Both the position numbers and the translations under genes were made by a program. Of a DNA stretch of 41,497 nt, positions 8,278-16,363 are shown piece after piece (the first letter of the stretch is position 1; each line of letters begins with the position of its first letter). Source of the stretch: DASPKX01 sp035627835 (lineage in GTDB: Bacteria; Verrucomicrobiota; Verrucomicrobiia; Limisphaerales; SXQI01); the NCBI GenBank assembly GCA_035627835.1, contig DASPKX010000077.1, forward strand, positions 1-41,497. The letters run 5' to 3'. Below the pieces are notes generated by a model that worked only from the letters and a program-made list of their open reading frames with translations, was not told where the DNA came from and made no database searches.

Positions 8278-9281
8278 CCCCTTTCTGCTCCCAAAAAGTC
8301 GTCATCAATGATTCGTCGCAGGTCGGCGAAGCGCGGCGTATGGCTGTCTCTTTGGGGCGTTCTCTCGGGCTCAGCGACGTCGAAACCGGCAAGCTTGGAA
8401 TTATTGCCACGGAAGCCGCAAACAACATCTGCAAGCACGCGGAAAAGGGTATGCTCATCTTCCGTCAACTTCAGGAAGCTGGCATTGCTGGGGTTGAACT
8501 CCTCGCCATGGATAAAGGTCCGGGCATGGCGGACGTCAACAAATGCCTGCGGGATGGCTACTCAACTGCCGGGACACCAGGGCACGGCCTCGGCGCTATT
8601 ACCCGCCTATCCACCGAATGGGATATTTGGTCGGCTCCCAGCTTCGGCACGATTTTGATGACCCGGGTTTGGGCGAAACCGGTCCCGCGTCAAATGCAGG
8701 AGAGGTTGGATGTCGGCGCCATTTGCCTTCCGGTGGATGGTGAGGTCGCCTCCGGAGACGCCTGGGCGTATGTCTCGAGTCCCGTGGAGCATCGTTTTTT
8801 TCTCGCGGACGGTTTGGGTCACGGTCCCGGCGCCAGCGAATCGAGCGAGGAGGCGGTGCGGGTTTTCAATGACCACGCATGGGAATCGCCGACCATGCTG
8901 ATGAACCGCGAGCACAATGCTTTGAAGAAAACCCGCGGCGCTGCCATCGCGCTGGCGCAGGTGCAGTTTGGCACACGGCTTGTGCGCTTTACCGGCGTGG
9001 GCAACATCGCCGGCGGGCTTTGCCAGAACGTAAAGCTCTGTAGCTTTGTTTCGCACAACGGCACTGCTGGCGCGGAGATGAGAAAAGTGCAGGAGTTCGA
9101 GTACGCATGGCCGCATGGCGCGAGCTGCATTCTGCACTCGGATGGATTGGGCACACGGTGGAACCTGAACTCCTTGCCAGGCCTGCTCAATCATCGGCCT
9201 TCCGTTATTGCGGCGGGGTTGTTCCGTGAATTCCACCGCGAGCGCGATGATGTAACTGTGCTAGTATTGCGGGAAAGGTGA
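8274..9281 (+). CDS. ATPase-SpoIIE family protein phosphatase (RsbX-like feedback phosphatase)
   Basis: A 335-residue two-domain protein. Residues about 5-130 are a GHKL ATPase of the RsbT/RsbW kind, with N box TEAANN at 46-51, MDKGPGM at 79-85 and GHGLGAITRL. Residues about 145-335 are a PP2C-like SpoIIE phosphatase with metal-site motifs DGLGHG (from Asp179), GVGNIAGG, SHNGTAGAE, HSDGLGTRW and RDDVTVLVL at the end. In Bacillus, RsbX resets the stressosome by dephosphorylating RsbR and RsbS; the place after rsbT suggests the same job here. Unlike RsbX, it carries its own ATPase domain, so it may be both kinase and phosphatase in the switch. ATGA overlap with rsbT. Confidence 0.88.
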   Translation: MTPFCSQKVVINDSSQVGEARRMAVSLGRSLGLSDVETGKLGIIATEAANNICKHAEKGMLIFRQLQEAGIAGVELLAMDKGPGMADVNKCLRDGYSTAGTPGHGLGAITRLSTEWDIWSAPSFGTILMTRVWAKPVPRQMQERLDVGAICLPVDGEVASGDAWAYVSSPVEHRFFLADGLGHGPGASESSEEAVRVFNDHAWESPTMLMNREHNALKKTRGAAIALAQVQFGTRLVRFTGVGNIAGGLCQNVKLCSFVSHNGTAGAEMRKVQEFEYAWPHGASCILHSDGLGTRWNLNSLPGLLNHRPSVIAAGLFREFHRERDDVTVLVLRER

Positions 9282-11137
9282 TGAACTGGTCGCTGGTCAC
9301 GGTTGAATTGCAGCGCGAGCAGGATGTGGTTCTTGCCCGCCAGCGCGCTCGGCAAATTGCTTCCCTGCTCAAGTTTGTGCAGCAGGATCAGGTCCGCATT
9401 GCCACGGCCGTTTCCGAAATTGCCCGCAACGCCTACATGTACGGGCGCAAAGGCCGTGTCGAATTTAGCATCACACAGCAGGGCGGGGGAGCATGCGTGA
9501 TCCGCGTCACCGATTCGGGCCCTGGCATTGCGAACCTTACCGAGATCCTTGACGGCCTCTATGTGTCTCGGACGGGCATGGGCCTGGGCATTGTGGGCGC
9601 GCGCCGGTTGTTGGATGGCTTCGAGATCAAGTCTGCCAAGGGCGCGGGAGTCGAAGTCACCATGCGGCAAGCCCTTCCAATTGACGCTCCGCGCGTGGGA
9701 GCGGAGACCGCCCGCTTTATCGCGGCCGAACTGGCGAAGCTCCGCGTCGCCGACAGCTTTTCAGAACTGCAGGAGCAGAACCACGAACTCGTCGCCACTC
9801 TCGAGGAGCTTCAGCGGAAGCAGAACGAACTCGCCACACTCAATCATGAGCTTGAGGACACCAATCGAGGCGTCGTCGCCCTCTACGCTGAGTTGGACGA
9901 GAAAGCCGACCATCTCCGCCGCGCCTCCGAGATCAAGACTCGCTTTTTGTCCAACATGACTCACGAGTTCCGCACACCCGTGAACTCCATCTTGAGTCTC
10001 TGCCGCTTGCTGCTCGACCGCGTCGATGGCGACTTAACGCCTGACCAGGAGAAACAGGTTAAGTTCATTCAGAAAGCCGCCACAGACCTGTCTGAGTTTG
10101 TGAACGACCTTCTCGATCTCGCGAAGGTCGAAGCAGGCAAGGTGGTCATCCGGCCGGCTCGCTTTGAAGCTGAATCCGTCTTCGGCGCTCTTCGAGGAAT
10201 GCTGCGGCCTTTGATCGCCGCTAACCCAAATGTCAATCTGGTCTTTGAGGATCCGGTCGGTCTCCCGGAGTTTAACACCGATGAGAGCAAGCTCTCCCAA
10301 ATCCTCCGCAATTTCATTTCTAACGCCCTCAAATACACGGATGCGGGCGAGGTTCGCGTCCGCGCGCAACTCGCCAGTTCCTGGGATGCGCCGCCGGAAA
10401 CGGTCGTCATTTCCGGGCCGGAAGCAGGCGTGCCCAAGCGGGCTGACTGGGTGGTGTTCTCGGTTGCTGACAGCGGCCTGGGGATCGCCCGCAAAAACAT
10501 CCCGATAATCTTCGAGGAGTTTAGCCAGATCGAAGGCTCGCATCAAAAGACAAAGGGCACTGGTCTTGGGCTGCCTCTCTCCAAACGCCTTGCTGAGTTG
10601 CTGGGCGGTGGCGTCGCAGTCGTCAGCAGTGTTGGCGTTGGCTCGACCTTCTATGTTTTCGTCCCAACATCATTCAGTGGTTCCCTCGAAGCCTTGTATG
10701 TGACCCCGGACAGACGCCCTGAGGTTGAGTTTCTTCCGCCGCGTTCCGGCCGGCCTTCCCTGCTGCTCGTTGATGACGACGAGGTGTCGCGCTACGTCCT
10801 GCGCGGGTTGTTGGCTGACTTTCCTTATTCCATAATGGAGTGCGCCGATCCCGTGGAAGGGCTGCGGTTGGCGAAAACTGAAAACCTCGCGGCCATCTTC
10901 CTGGACCTCATCATGCCTGAGATGGACGGTTTCCAGTTTTTGCAACAGGTAAAAGCTGACCCAAAATCTGCGGGGATTCCCATTGTCGTGCATAGCTCAA
11001 AGCGGTTGAGTGAAACCGACCGGCAGTTGATGCACGGCCGCGTTGCGGGGGTTCTCAGCAAAGATCACCGGGATCGTGAGGCCTCCGTGCGAGCTATTCG
11101 GCAAGCGCTCGCTAATGCTGGCTTGCCTATCTCTTAA
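9281..11137 (+). CDS. Hybrid histidine kinase with fused N-terminal RsbT-like ATPase domain
   Basis: A 618-residue protein of unusual build. Residues about 5-130 are a complete RsbT-like domain: SEIARNA (N box, about 46-51), TDSGPGI (G1) and SRTGMGLGIVGARRL (G2). A coiled coil (about 160-215, rich in E, L, Q) leads to a HisKA domain with THEFRTP, phosphoacceptor His228. A second GHKL ATPase follows, with NFISNALKY, VADSGLGI and TKGTGLGLPLSKRLAE. A C-terminal receiver has the DDDE acidic pocket near 498-500, phosphoacceptor Asp542 in LDLIMPEMDG and Lys594. No membrane segment is seen, so it is cytoplasmic. The gene overlaps the phosphatase stop by one base. The domain order suggests stressosome input by the RsbT module and phosphorelay output. 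Confidence 0.9.
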   Translation: MNWSLVTVELQREQDVVLARQRARQIASLLKFVQQDQVRIATAVSEIARNAYMYGRKGRVEFSITQQGGGACVIRVTDSGPGIANLTEILDGLYVSRTGMGLGIVGARRLLDGFEIKSAKGAGVEVTMRQALPIDAPRVGAETARFIAAELAKLRVADSFSELQEQNHELVATLEELQRKQNELATLNHELEDTNRGVVALYAELDEKADHLRRASEIKTRFLSNMTHEFRTPVNSILSLCRLLLDRVDGDLTPDQEKQVKFIQKAATDLSEFVNDLLDLAKVEAGKVVIRPARFEAESVFGALRGMLRPLIAANPNVNLVFEDPVGLPEFNTDESKLSQILRNFISNALKYTDAGEVRVRAQLASSWDAPPETVVISGPEAGVPKRADWVVFSVADSGLGIARKNIPIIFEEFSQIEGSHQKTKGTGLGLPLSKRLAELLGGGVAVVSSVGVGSTFYVFVPTSFSGSLEALYVTPDRRPEVEFLPPRSGRPSLLLVDDDEVSRYVLRGLLADFPYSIMECADPVEGLRLAKTENLAAIFLDLIMPEMDGFQFLQQVKADPKSAGIPIVVHSSKRLSETDRQLMHGRVAGVLSKDHRDREASVRAIRQALANAGLPIS

Positions 11138-11142
11138 GTCCG

Positions 11143-13377
11143 ATGCCCGAGCAACAGCTAACAGTCCTAATCGTCGATGACACGGAAGAAAACCGCTATG
11201 CGGTCTCCCGTTATTTAACCCGCGCCGGGTTCCAGGTGCTCGAAGCCCGCACCGCTGAGGAGGGCTTGCGTAAGCTCACCCATAATCCCGACGTCGTGCT
11301 CCTCGATGTTCGCCTGCCCGACATGGTTGGGTTTGAGGTCTGCCGAATCATCAAGAGCGATCCCCGCACCTCGAAAATTCCCGTCCTGCACACCTCGGCC
11401 ACCTACACACGCTCCGGCGATAAGATTCATGGGCTGGAAGGCGGCGCCGACGGCTACCTTGTTGCGCCTTTTGAACCGGAGGAGTTGCTGGCCACGATTC
11501 GATCTCTCATCCGCGTCAAAAAAGCCGAAGCCGCTGCCCAAACCGCCGCGTTGCAGTGGGAGGCGACCTTCGATGCGATTAGTGATTGCATTTGTCTGGT
11601 CAATAGCCACGGCGCCATCACCCGCCATAACGCCGCCTTTAAAGAGTCTTTCGGAACTCCCGCTACCAACGAATCGTTTGAGACCTTCGCTGCGAGAGCT
11701 GACCTGGATGTGCGCGCTCTCCGTTCCATGCATGAATCACGCCGGCGCGAGAGCGCGTTCTTCACCCGGCGCGGCAAATATTTTCGTCTGACTGCGGACC
11801 CGCTTCTAGACAGCGATAATGCGGTCCAGGGCGCTGTCCTCATCGTCAGTGATCTGACCCACCAGACCCAGGCGGAGCGCGCACTGAAGGTCGCTCAGAA
11901 CAGGCTGGATCTTGCGGTTAAAAGCTCCGGTCTCGGGCTTTGGCACGCGGAACTTCCCTTTGCGGCGCTTATCTGGAATGAAGAATGCAAAGCTCACTTC
12001 GGCCTTCCTCCCGAGGCGGAAGTGGACATCGAGGTTTTTTACCAAAAGCTTCATCCAGATGATCGCGAGCCTGTTCGCAAAGCTCTCGCCAATGCCATAG
12101 AGAACCATCAGCCCTTTGACTACGATTACCGTGTGATGCAGCCGGATGGGAGCATTCGCTGGATTCGGGCCATTGGCGCCACCACCTCGGGGCCCGGCGG
12201 CGACCGCATTGATGGCATCACCATGGACATCACGGAGCGGAAGCGTTTCATCGATGAATTGCAGGAGAGCAAGGAACGCTACCGCACACTGCTCGATGCC
12301 CTCCCTCAGTTGGTGTGGACGGCTCTCCCTGATGGCCGTTTTGATTTCGTAAGCCGCCAGTGGTCCACGTACACCCGCAAATCCGCGCACACCCAGCTCG
12401 GGTGGGGGTGGTTGGAAAGTTTGCACCCGGACGATCGATCCATCGTTCGAACAGCCTTGAATGATGCCGCCCAGCGCGCCGAAGAGTTCAGCATTGAAGT
12501 CCGCATCGCTAACGCCGAAGGGCAGCATGGCTGGTTTACATTGCGCGCTGTTCCCCTCCTCGGGCGCGATCAACAAATCGCCAAATGGTTCGGCACTTGC
12601 ACCGACATCAACACCATTGTCAGCGCTCGTGAAACGATGGCCACCGCCGCAAGCGAACTTGAGCGTCTGGTCGCGGAGCGGACTATTCAGCTCGAAGGCT
12701 CCGTGCAGGAGTTGGAGTCCTTCTGCTACACCATAGCCCACGATTTGCGCGCGCCTCTCCGGGCCATGCAAGGCTTCTCCCAGGCTCTCCTTGAGGATTA
12801 CGCGAGCACACTGGACAGCCAGGGTCGCGAGTTCGCGACTCGCGTTTCCGCCGCCGCTGTCCGCATGGACCTGCTCATTACTGACCTGTTGGAATACTCG
12901 CGCCTTAGCCGCATGGACGTTTCCCCTGTGGACGTGCCCCTCGACGAAGTCGTCCAAAAGGCCCTTCACCTGCACTCCGACTACATCGAATCCCGCTCTG
13001 CGGATGTCATCGTTCAGAAGCCGCTCGGGAAGGTGAGGGCCCATCGTGTGGTCATGGAGCAGGTGCTTGGGAACCTCATAGGCAACGCCCTAAAATTTGT
13101 GGATAAGCAAACCCGGCCGCGCATCCTTGTGAGGCAGGAGGAATTGGACGCCACGCTCCGGTTATGGGTCGAAGACAATGGCATAGGCATTGAGCCAGAG
13201 CACCACTCCCGCATCTTCCAGATCTTCGAGCGATTGCATGCCACTCCATCCTTCCCGGGCACCGGCGTCGGCCTGGCGATCGTCAAAAAAGGCGTTGAGC
13301 GCATGGGCGGCTCTGTCGGCGTCAGCTCAGAGCCAGGGAAGGGAAGTAAATTTTGGGTTGAGCTGCCGAAAGCTTGA
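11143..13377 (+). CDS. REC-PAS-PAS-PAS histidine kinase
   Basis: A 744-residue cytoplasmic kinase. An N-terminal receiver (about 6-122) has DD at 12-13 and phosphoacceptor Asp55 (LLDVRLPD); the usual switch lysine before the PF pair is replaced by Ala108 (YLVAPFEP). Three PAS domains follow at about 136-247, 255-368 (with MDITERK) and 376-490. HisKA has His533 in IAHDLRAPLRAMQG, the phytochrome-like subclass, and the ATPase has NLIGNALKF, VEDNGIGI and GTGVGLAIVKKGVERMGG. It lies five bases after the hybrid kinase and is probably the next relay step: its receiver could accept phosphate from the upstream kinase. No DNA-binding output domain is present. Confidence 0.9.
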   Translation: MPEQQLTVLIVDDTEENRYAVSRYLTRAGFQVLEARTAEEGLRKLTHNPDVVLLDVRLPDMVGFEVCRIIKSDPRTSKIPVLHTSATYTRSGDKIHGLEGGADGYLVAPFEPEELLATIRSLIRVKKAEAAAQTAALQWEATFDAISDCICLVNSHGAITRHNAAFKESFGTPATNESFETFAARADLDVRALRSMHESRRRESAFFTRRGKYFRLTADPLLDSDNAVQGAVLIVSDLTHQTQAERALKVAQNRLDLAVKSSGLGLWHAELPFAALIWNEECKAHFGLPPEAEVDIEVFYQKLHPDDREPVRKALANAIENHQPFDYDYRVMQPDGSIRWIRAIGATTSGPGGDRIDGITMDITERKRFIDELQESKERYRTLLDALPQLVWTALPDGRFDFVSRQWSTYTRKSAHTQLGWGWLESLHPDDRSIVRTALNDAAQRAEEFSIEVRIANAEGQHGWFTLRAVPLLGRDQQIAKWFGTCTDINTIVSARETMATAASELERLVAERTIQLEGSVQELESFCYTIAHDLRAPLRAMQGFSQALLEDYASTLDSQGREFATRVSAAAVRMDLLITDLLEYSRLSRMDVSPVDVPLDEVVQKALHLHSDYIESRSADVIVQKPLGKVRAHRVVMEQVLGNLIGNALKFVDKQTRPRILVRQEELDATLRLWVEDNGIGIEPEHHSRIFQIFERLHATPSFPGTGVGLAIVKKGVERMGGSVGVSSEPGKGSKFWVELPKA

Positions 13378-13397
13378 AGCCCTCAGACAACTCACTA

Positions 13398-14498
13398 ATG
13401 CAAACCGAGAGCACATCCGCAACAAAGTCCCCCAAAACTAGCCCGCTCGAAACCTCGGGACCAGACATCCGCAAAACCGAGCGCCCACCCCAGGATCCTG
13501 AACTGCGTCGGCGGATCCACGAGCTGATTGAATATTACGGCGCGGGCCACAATCCCGACCTGGTCGAGGACATCATCCACAACGGGCTAAAATTGATGCG
13601 CGATGTGGCCGACCGTGGCGATGTGCGCGTCATTCAGACAGCCGTGCGCGAGCTTCGTTACTCTTTCAAGATGTTCTCGCCCTATGCGACGACTCGCAAA
13701 GTCACCATCTTCGGCTCTGCCCGCACGCTCCCGACCCGGCCTGAGTATCAGCAGGCTGTCGAATTCGCGCGCAAGATCGCCGAGGCCGGCTTTATGGTGA
13801 TCACCGGCGCCGGTCCTGGGATTATGCACGCCGGCCATGAAGGCGCGGGTCCGGAAAAAAGCTTCGGCGCCAATATTCGTCTGCCTTGGGAGCAGCAAGC
13901 GAACCCGGTCATGCTGCGCGATAAGAAGCTGATCACCTTCAAATACTTCTTCACGCGCAAGCTGACCTTCATTCGTCATTCCGATGCTATTGTGCTGTTT
14001 CCGGGTGGGTTCGGAACGCTCGATGAAGGCTATGAAGCTCTAACCCTCATGCAGACAGGCAAGAGCCAGCTCATGCCTCTCGTGCTTGTGGACCGCCCCG
14101 GCGGCACCTACTGGAAGTCATTCGATAAAACCGTTCGTGAGCACCTCCTTCGCAATGAATTGATCTGCCCCGAGGATATGAACCTCTACCAGGTGACCGA
14201 CAACCCGGATCAAGCCGTTCGCTGGATCACACGCTTTTATCGCAATTTCCACTCCACTCGCTTCGTGAAGGATATGTTTGTCATTCGCTTGAAAACAGCC
14301 CCCACTGCGACCGCCGTGGAAGCTCTTAACGAAGACTTTGCCGACATGGTCACCGGCGCGCCCATTCAGGTCATTGGTCCGACCCCGGAAGAAATCGAAG
14401 ACAACGATTTTCCGCAGCTCGCGCGCATCGCTTTCGGTTTCGACCGCCGCTCCTACGGGCGTTTGCGGCAGTTGGTTGATGTGCTCAACACCTTTTAA
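13398..14498 (+). CDS. LOG-family protein (nucleotide 5'-monophosphate nucleosidase type)
   Basis: A 366-residue Rossmann-like protein of the TIGR00730/LOG family. The motifs are FGSAR at 105-109, GAGPGIMHAG from 137, and the signature PGGFGTLDE at 202-210 with TRKLTFIRHSDA just before it. Relatives split the N-glycosidic bond of nucleoside monophosphates, giving ribose 5-phosphate and a base (PpnN), or release active cytokinins. Extra segments at both ends, about 90 and 120 residues, make it longer than the core family. The ATG at 13398 lies 20 bases after the kinase stop with no terminator between, so it may belong to the stressosome operon. A TTG at 13374 is an alternative start. Confidence 0.85.
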   Translation: MQTESTSATKSPKTSPLETSGPDIRKTERPPQDPELRRRIHELIEYYGAGHNPDLVEDIIHNGLKLMRDVADRGDVRVIQTAVRELRYSFKMFSPYATTRKVTIFGSARTLPTRPEYQQAVEFARKIAEAGFMVITGAGPGIMHAGHEGAGPEKSFGANIRLPWEQQANPVMLRDKKLITFKYFFTRKLTFIRHSDAIVLFPGGFGTLDEGYEALTLMQTGKSQLMPLVLVDRPGGTYWKSFDKTVREHLLRNELICPEDMNLYQVTDNPDQAVRWITRFYRNFHSTRFVKDMFVIRLKTAPTATAVEALNEDFADMVTGAPIQVIGPTPEEIEDNDFPQLARIAFGFDRRSYGRLRQLVDVLNTF

Positions 14499-14561
14499 GG
14501 CACACGCCGCGCAGCAAGTTAAATTGACACCATAAGGCCGGTGTGTTTTAAGTCCGGCTCA

Positions 14562-15956
14562 ATGAACCAAGACCAGATCGCTTTGGTTCGACGCGCCGCT
14601 CTCAGCTCCTTGTGCCTTGCATTTGTTTGCTCCGCGACAGCGGCAGATGCTCCGGCTGCGAGCACGGTCGTCGAGGCCGCCAAACCCTCCATCAATAACG
14701 CCGACAACGCCTGGATTCTCACCTGCTCCGCGCTCGTCTTAATGATGACCGCGCCTGGGCTCGCCCTGTTCTACGGCGGTCTCGTGCGCACCAAGAATGT
14801 TCTGACCACCATGATGCACAGCATGATCCTCATGGGTCTTGTTTCGGTGCTTTGGATGGTTTACGGCTACAGCATGGCCTTCGGGGAGGGAAACGCCTTC
14901 TTCGGCAGCCCAACCCAATACTTCATGCTCAACGGTGTCGGCGGAGCGCCCAACACCGATTATGCCGCCACCATCCCGCACCAAAGCTTCATGCTCTTTC
15001 AGATGATGTTCGCCATCATCACCCCCGCCCTGATCAGCGGCGCTTTTGCCGAGCGGATGAAGTTCAGCGCGTTCCTCATTTTTATGACCTTGTGGGTGAC
15101 CATTGTCTATTTCCCGCTTGCCCACATGGTCTGGGGGAAGGGCGGGTTCTTCAACTGGGCTCTTGGCGGGAAAATACCTGTGCTCGATTTCGCCGGCGGA
15201 ACCGTGGTTCACATCAGCTCCGGCGCCAGCGCCCTCGTCTGTGCGCTCGTCCTCGGCAAGCGCCTGGGTTTCCCTCAAGAGCCGATGCCCCCGCACAACG
15301 TGGTGTTGAGCCTTATCGGAACAGGTTTGCTGTGGGTAGGTTGGTTCGGGTTTAACGCAGGCAGCGCTCTCTCCGCTAACGAACTTGCAACCAGCACGTT
15401 TGCCGCCACCCACTTCTCCGCCGCCGCCGCCGCGTTGAGTTGGTCCCTCGTCGAATGGAAGTTGCGCGGCCACCCGAGCGTGCTCGGCGCCGCATCTGGA
15501 ATGGTCGCCGGCCTTGCAACCATCACTCCTGCCTCTGGCTTCGTGACAATCCCTGCGGCTGCGATGATCGGCTTCATTGGGGGAATCGTCTGCTACTTCG
15601 CCGTCACCAAGATTAAAGCCAAGTGCGGGTACGATGACTCACTCGACGTCTTCGGTGTCCATTGCGTCGGCAGCATTGTCGGCATGCTCGGCCTCGGTTT
15701 GGTGGCAAACACCGAAGTGAATGCCCTCATCGGGACCACCTTCCAGGTGAATGGCGCCGCCGTCTCGCTCGCTGGCAGTGGCAAGCAGTTGATGAACCAA
15801 ATCATCGGCATCCTCTTCGCCGGCGGCTTGGGAGCAATCGCCACTTACGTCATCCTCAAACTAGTCAACGCGCTTGTCGGCCTCCGTGTTGATGAGGAAG
15901 CCGAGACTGTCGGGCTGGATCTTTCCCAACACGGCGAGAGCGCCTATAACGATTAA
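14562..15956 (+). CDS. amt: Ammonium transporter (Amt family) with signal peptide
   Basis: A 464-residue channel with a cleavable-looking leader (MNQDQIALVRRAALSSLCLA, then FVCSATAADAP) and eleven predicted membrane helices. Amt signatures include NADNAWILTCSALVLMMTAP near the mature N-terminus, FYGGLVRTKNVL, FAIITPALISGAFAERMKFS and DFAGGTVVHISSGASALVCA. HIS-containing pore helices (VVHISSG; FGVHCVGSIVGMLGLG) are in place. It conducts ammonia/ammonium across the inner membrane. The PII gene follows after 14 bases; here amt comes first, the reverse of the common glnK-amtB order. The ATG at 14562 is preferred over a GTG seven codons upstream because it starts the leader. Confidence 0.93.
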   Translation: MNQDQIALVRRAALSSLCLAFVCSATAADAPAASTVVEAAKPSINNADNAWILTCSALVLMMTAPGLALFYGGLVRTKNVLTTMMHSMILMGLVSVLWMVYGYSMAFGEGNAFFGSPTQYFMLNGVGGAPNTDYAATIPHQSFMLFQMMFAIITPALISGAFAERMKFSAFLIFMTLWVTIVYFPLAHMVWGKGGFFNWALGGKIPVLDFAGGTVVHISSGASALVCALVLGKRLGFPQEPMPPHNVVLSLIGTGLLWVGWFGFNAGSALSANELATSTFAATHFSAAAAALSWSLVEWKLRGHPSVLGAASGMVAGLATITPASGFVTIPAAAMIGFIGGIVCYFAVTKIKAKCGYDDSLDVFGVHCVGSIVGMLGLGLVANTEVNALIGTTFQVNGAAVSLAGSGKQLMNQIIGILFAGGLGAIATYVILKLVNALVGLRVDEEAETVGLDLSQHGESAYND

Positions 15957-15970
15957 CCCACCAAGCAGCC

Positions 15971-16309
15971 ATGAAGAAAATCGAAGCGATCATCAAGCCG
16001 TTCAAACTGAACGAAGTCAAAGAAGCCCTCGCCGAACTCGGCATCGCTGGCATGACTGTCATTGAGGTTAAAGGTTTCGGCCGCCAAAAAGGGCACAAGG
16101 AAATCTACCGCGGCAGCGAATACACCATTGATTTCACCCCAAAGACGAAGTTGGAAGTCGTCGTTGCTGATGATCAAGTAGAACCCGCAATCCGAGCCAT
16201 CGTCGAGACCGCAAAGACCGGCAAAATCGGGGACGGCAAAGTCTTCGTTTCGAATGTGGAGGAAGCCATCCGCATCCGCACCGAAGAGCACGGCGAAAAA
16301 GCGGTGTAA
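15971..16309 (+). CDS. glnK: Nitrogen regulatory PII protein (GlnK/GlnB)
   Basis: A complete 112-residue PII protein. It begins MKKIEAIIKPFKLNEVKEAL. The T-loop KGHKEIYRGSEYTIDF has Tyr51, the residue uridylylated in many bacteria. KTKLEVVVADDQVE and GKIGDGKVFVSNVEEAIRIR are the PII C-signature region. PII trimers sense ATP/ADP and 2-oxoglutarate, and in the GlnK form plug the ammonium transporter when nitrogen is plentiful. The close linkage to amt argues for the GlnK role. Confidence 0.95.
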   Translation: MKKIEAIIKPFKLNEVKEALAELGIAGMTVIEVKGFGRQKGHKEIYRGSEYTIDFTPKTKLEVVVADDQVEPAIRAIVETAKTGKIGDGKVFVSNVEEAIRIRTEEHGEKAV

Positions 16310-16363
16310 CCTCGAGCACGCGTCGTCCGCGTAACGATCTGCAGCGTCGCCGGTCCAATTCCT

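Noticed and set aside
11806..13044. Minus-strand frame of 412 residues inside the REC-PAS histidine kinase gene
   Set aside because: It lies fully antisense to a gene with clear domains and motifs. Long antisense frames are common in GC-rich DNA and this one has no family features.
14499..14561. Possible sigma-54 promoter before amt (GG and GC 10 bases apart near 14500)
   Set aside because: The -12 side lacks the TTGC form and the spacing alone is weak. No enhancer-like site was seen.
14739..15473. Minus-strand frame of 244 residues inside the ammonium transporter gene
   Set aside because: Antisense shadow: rich in His, Gly and Glu as expected from reading a membrane protein gene backwards.
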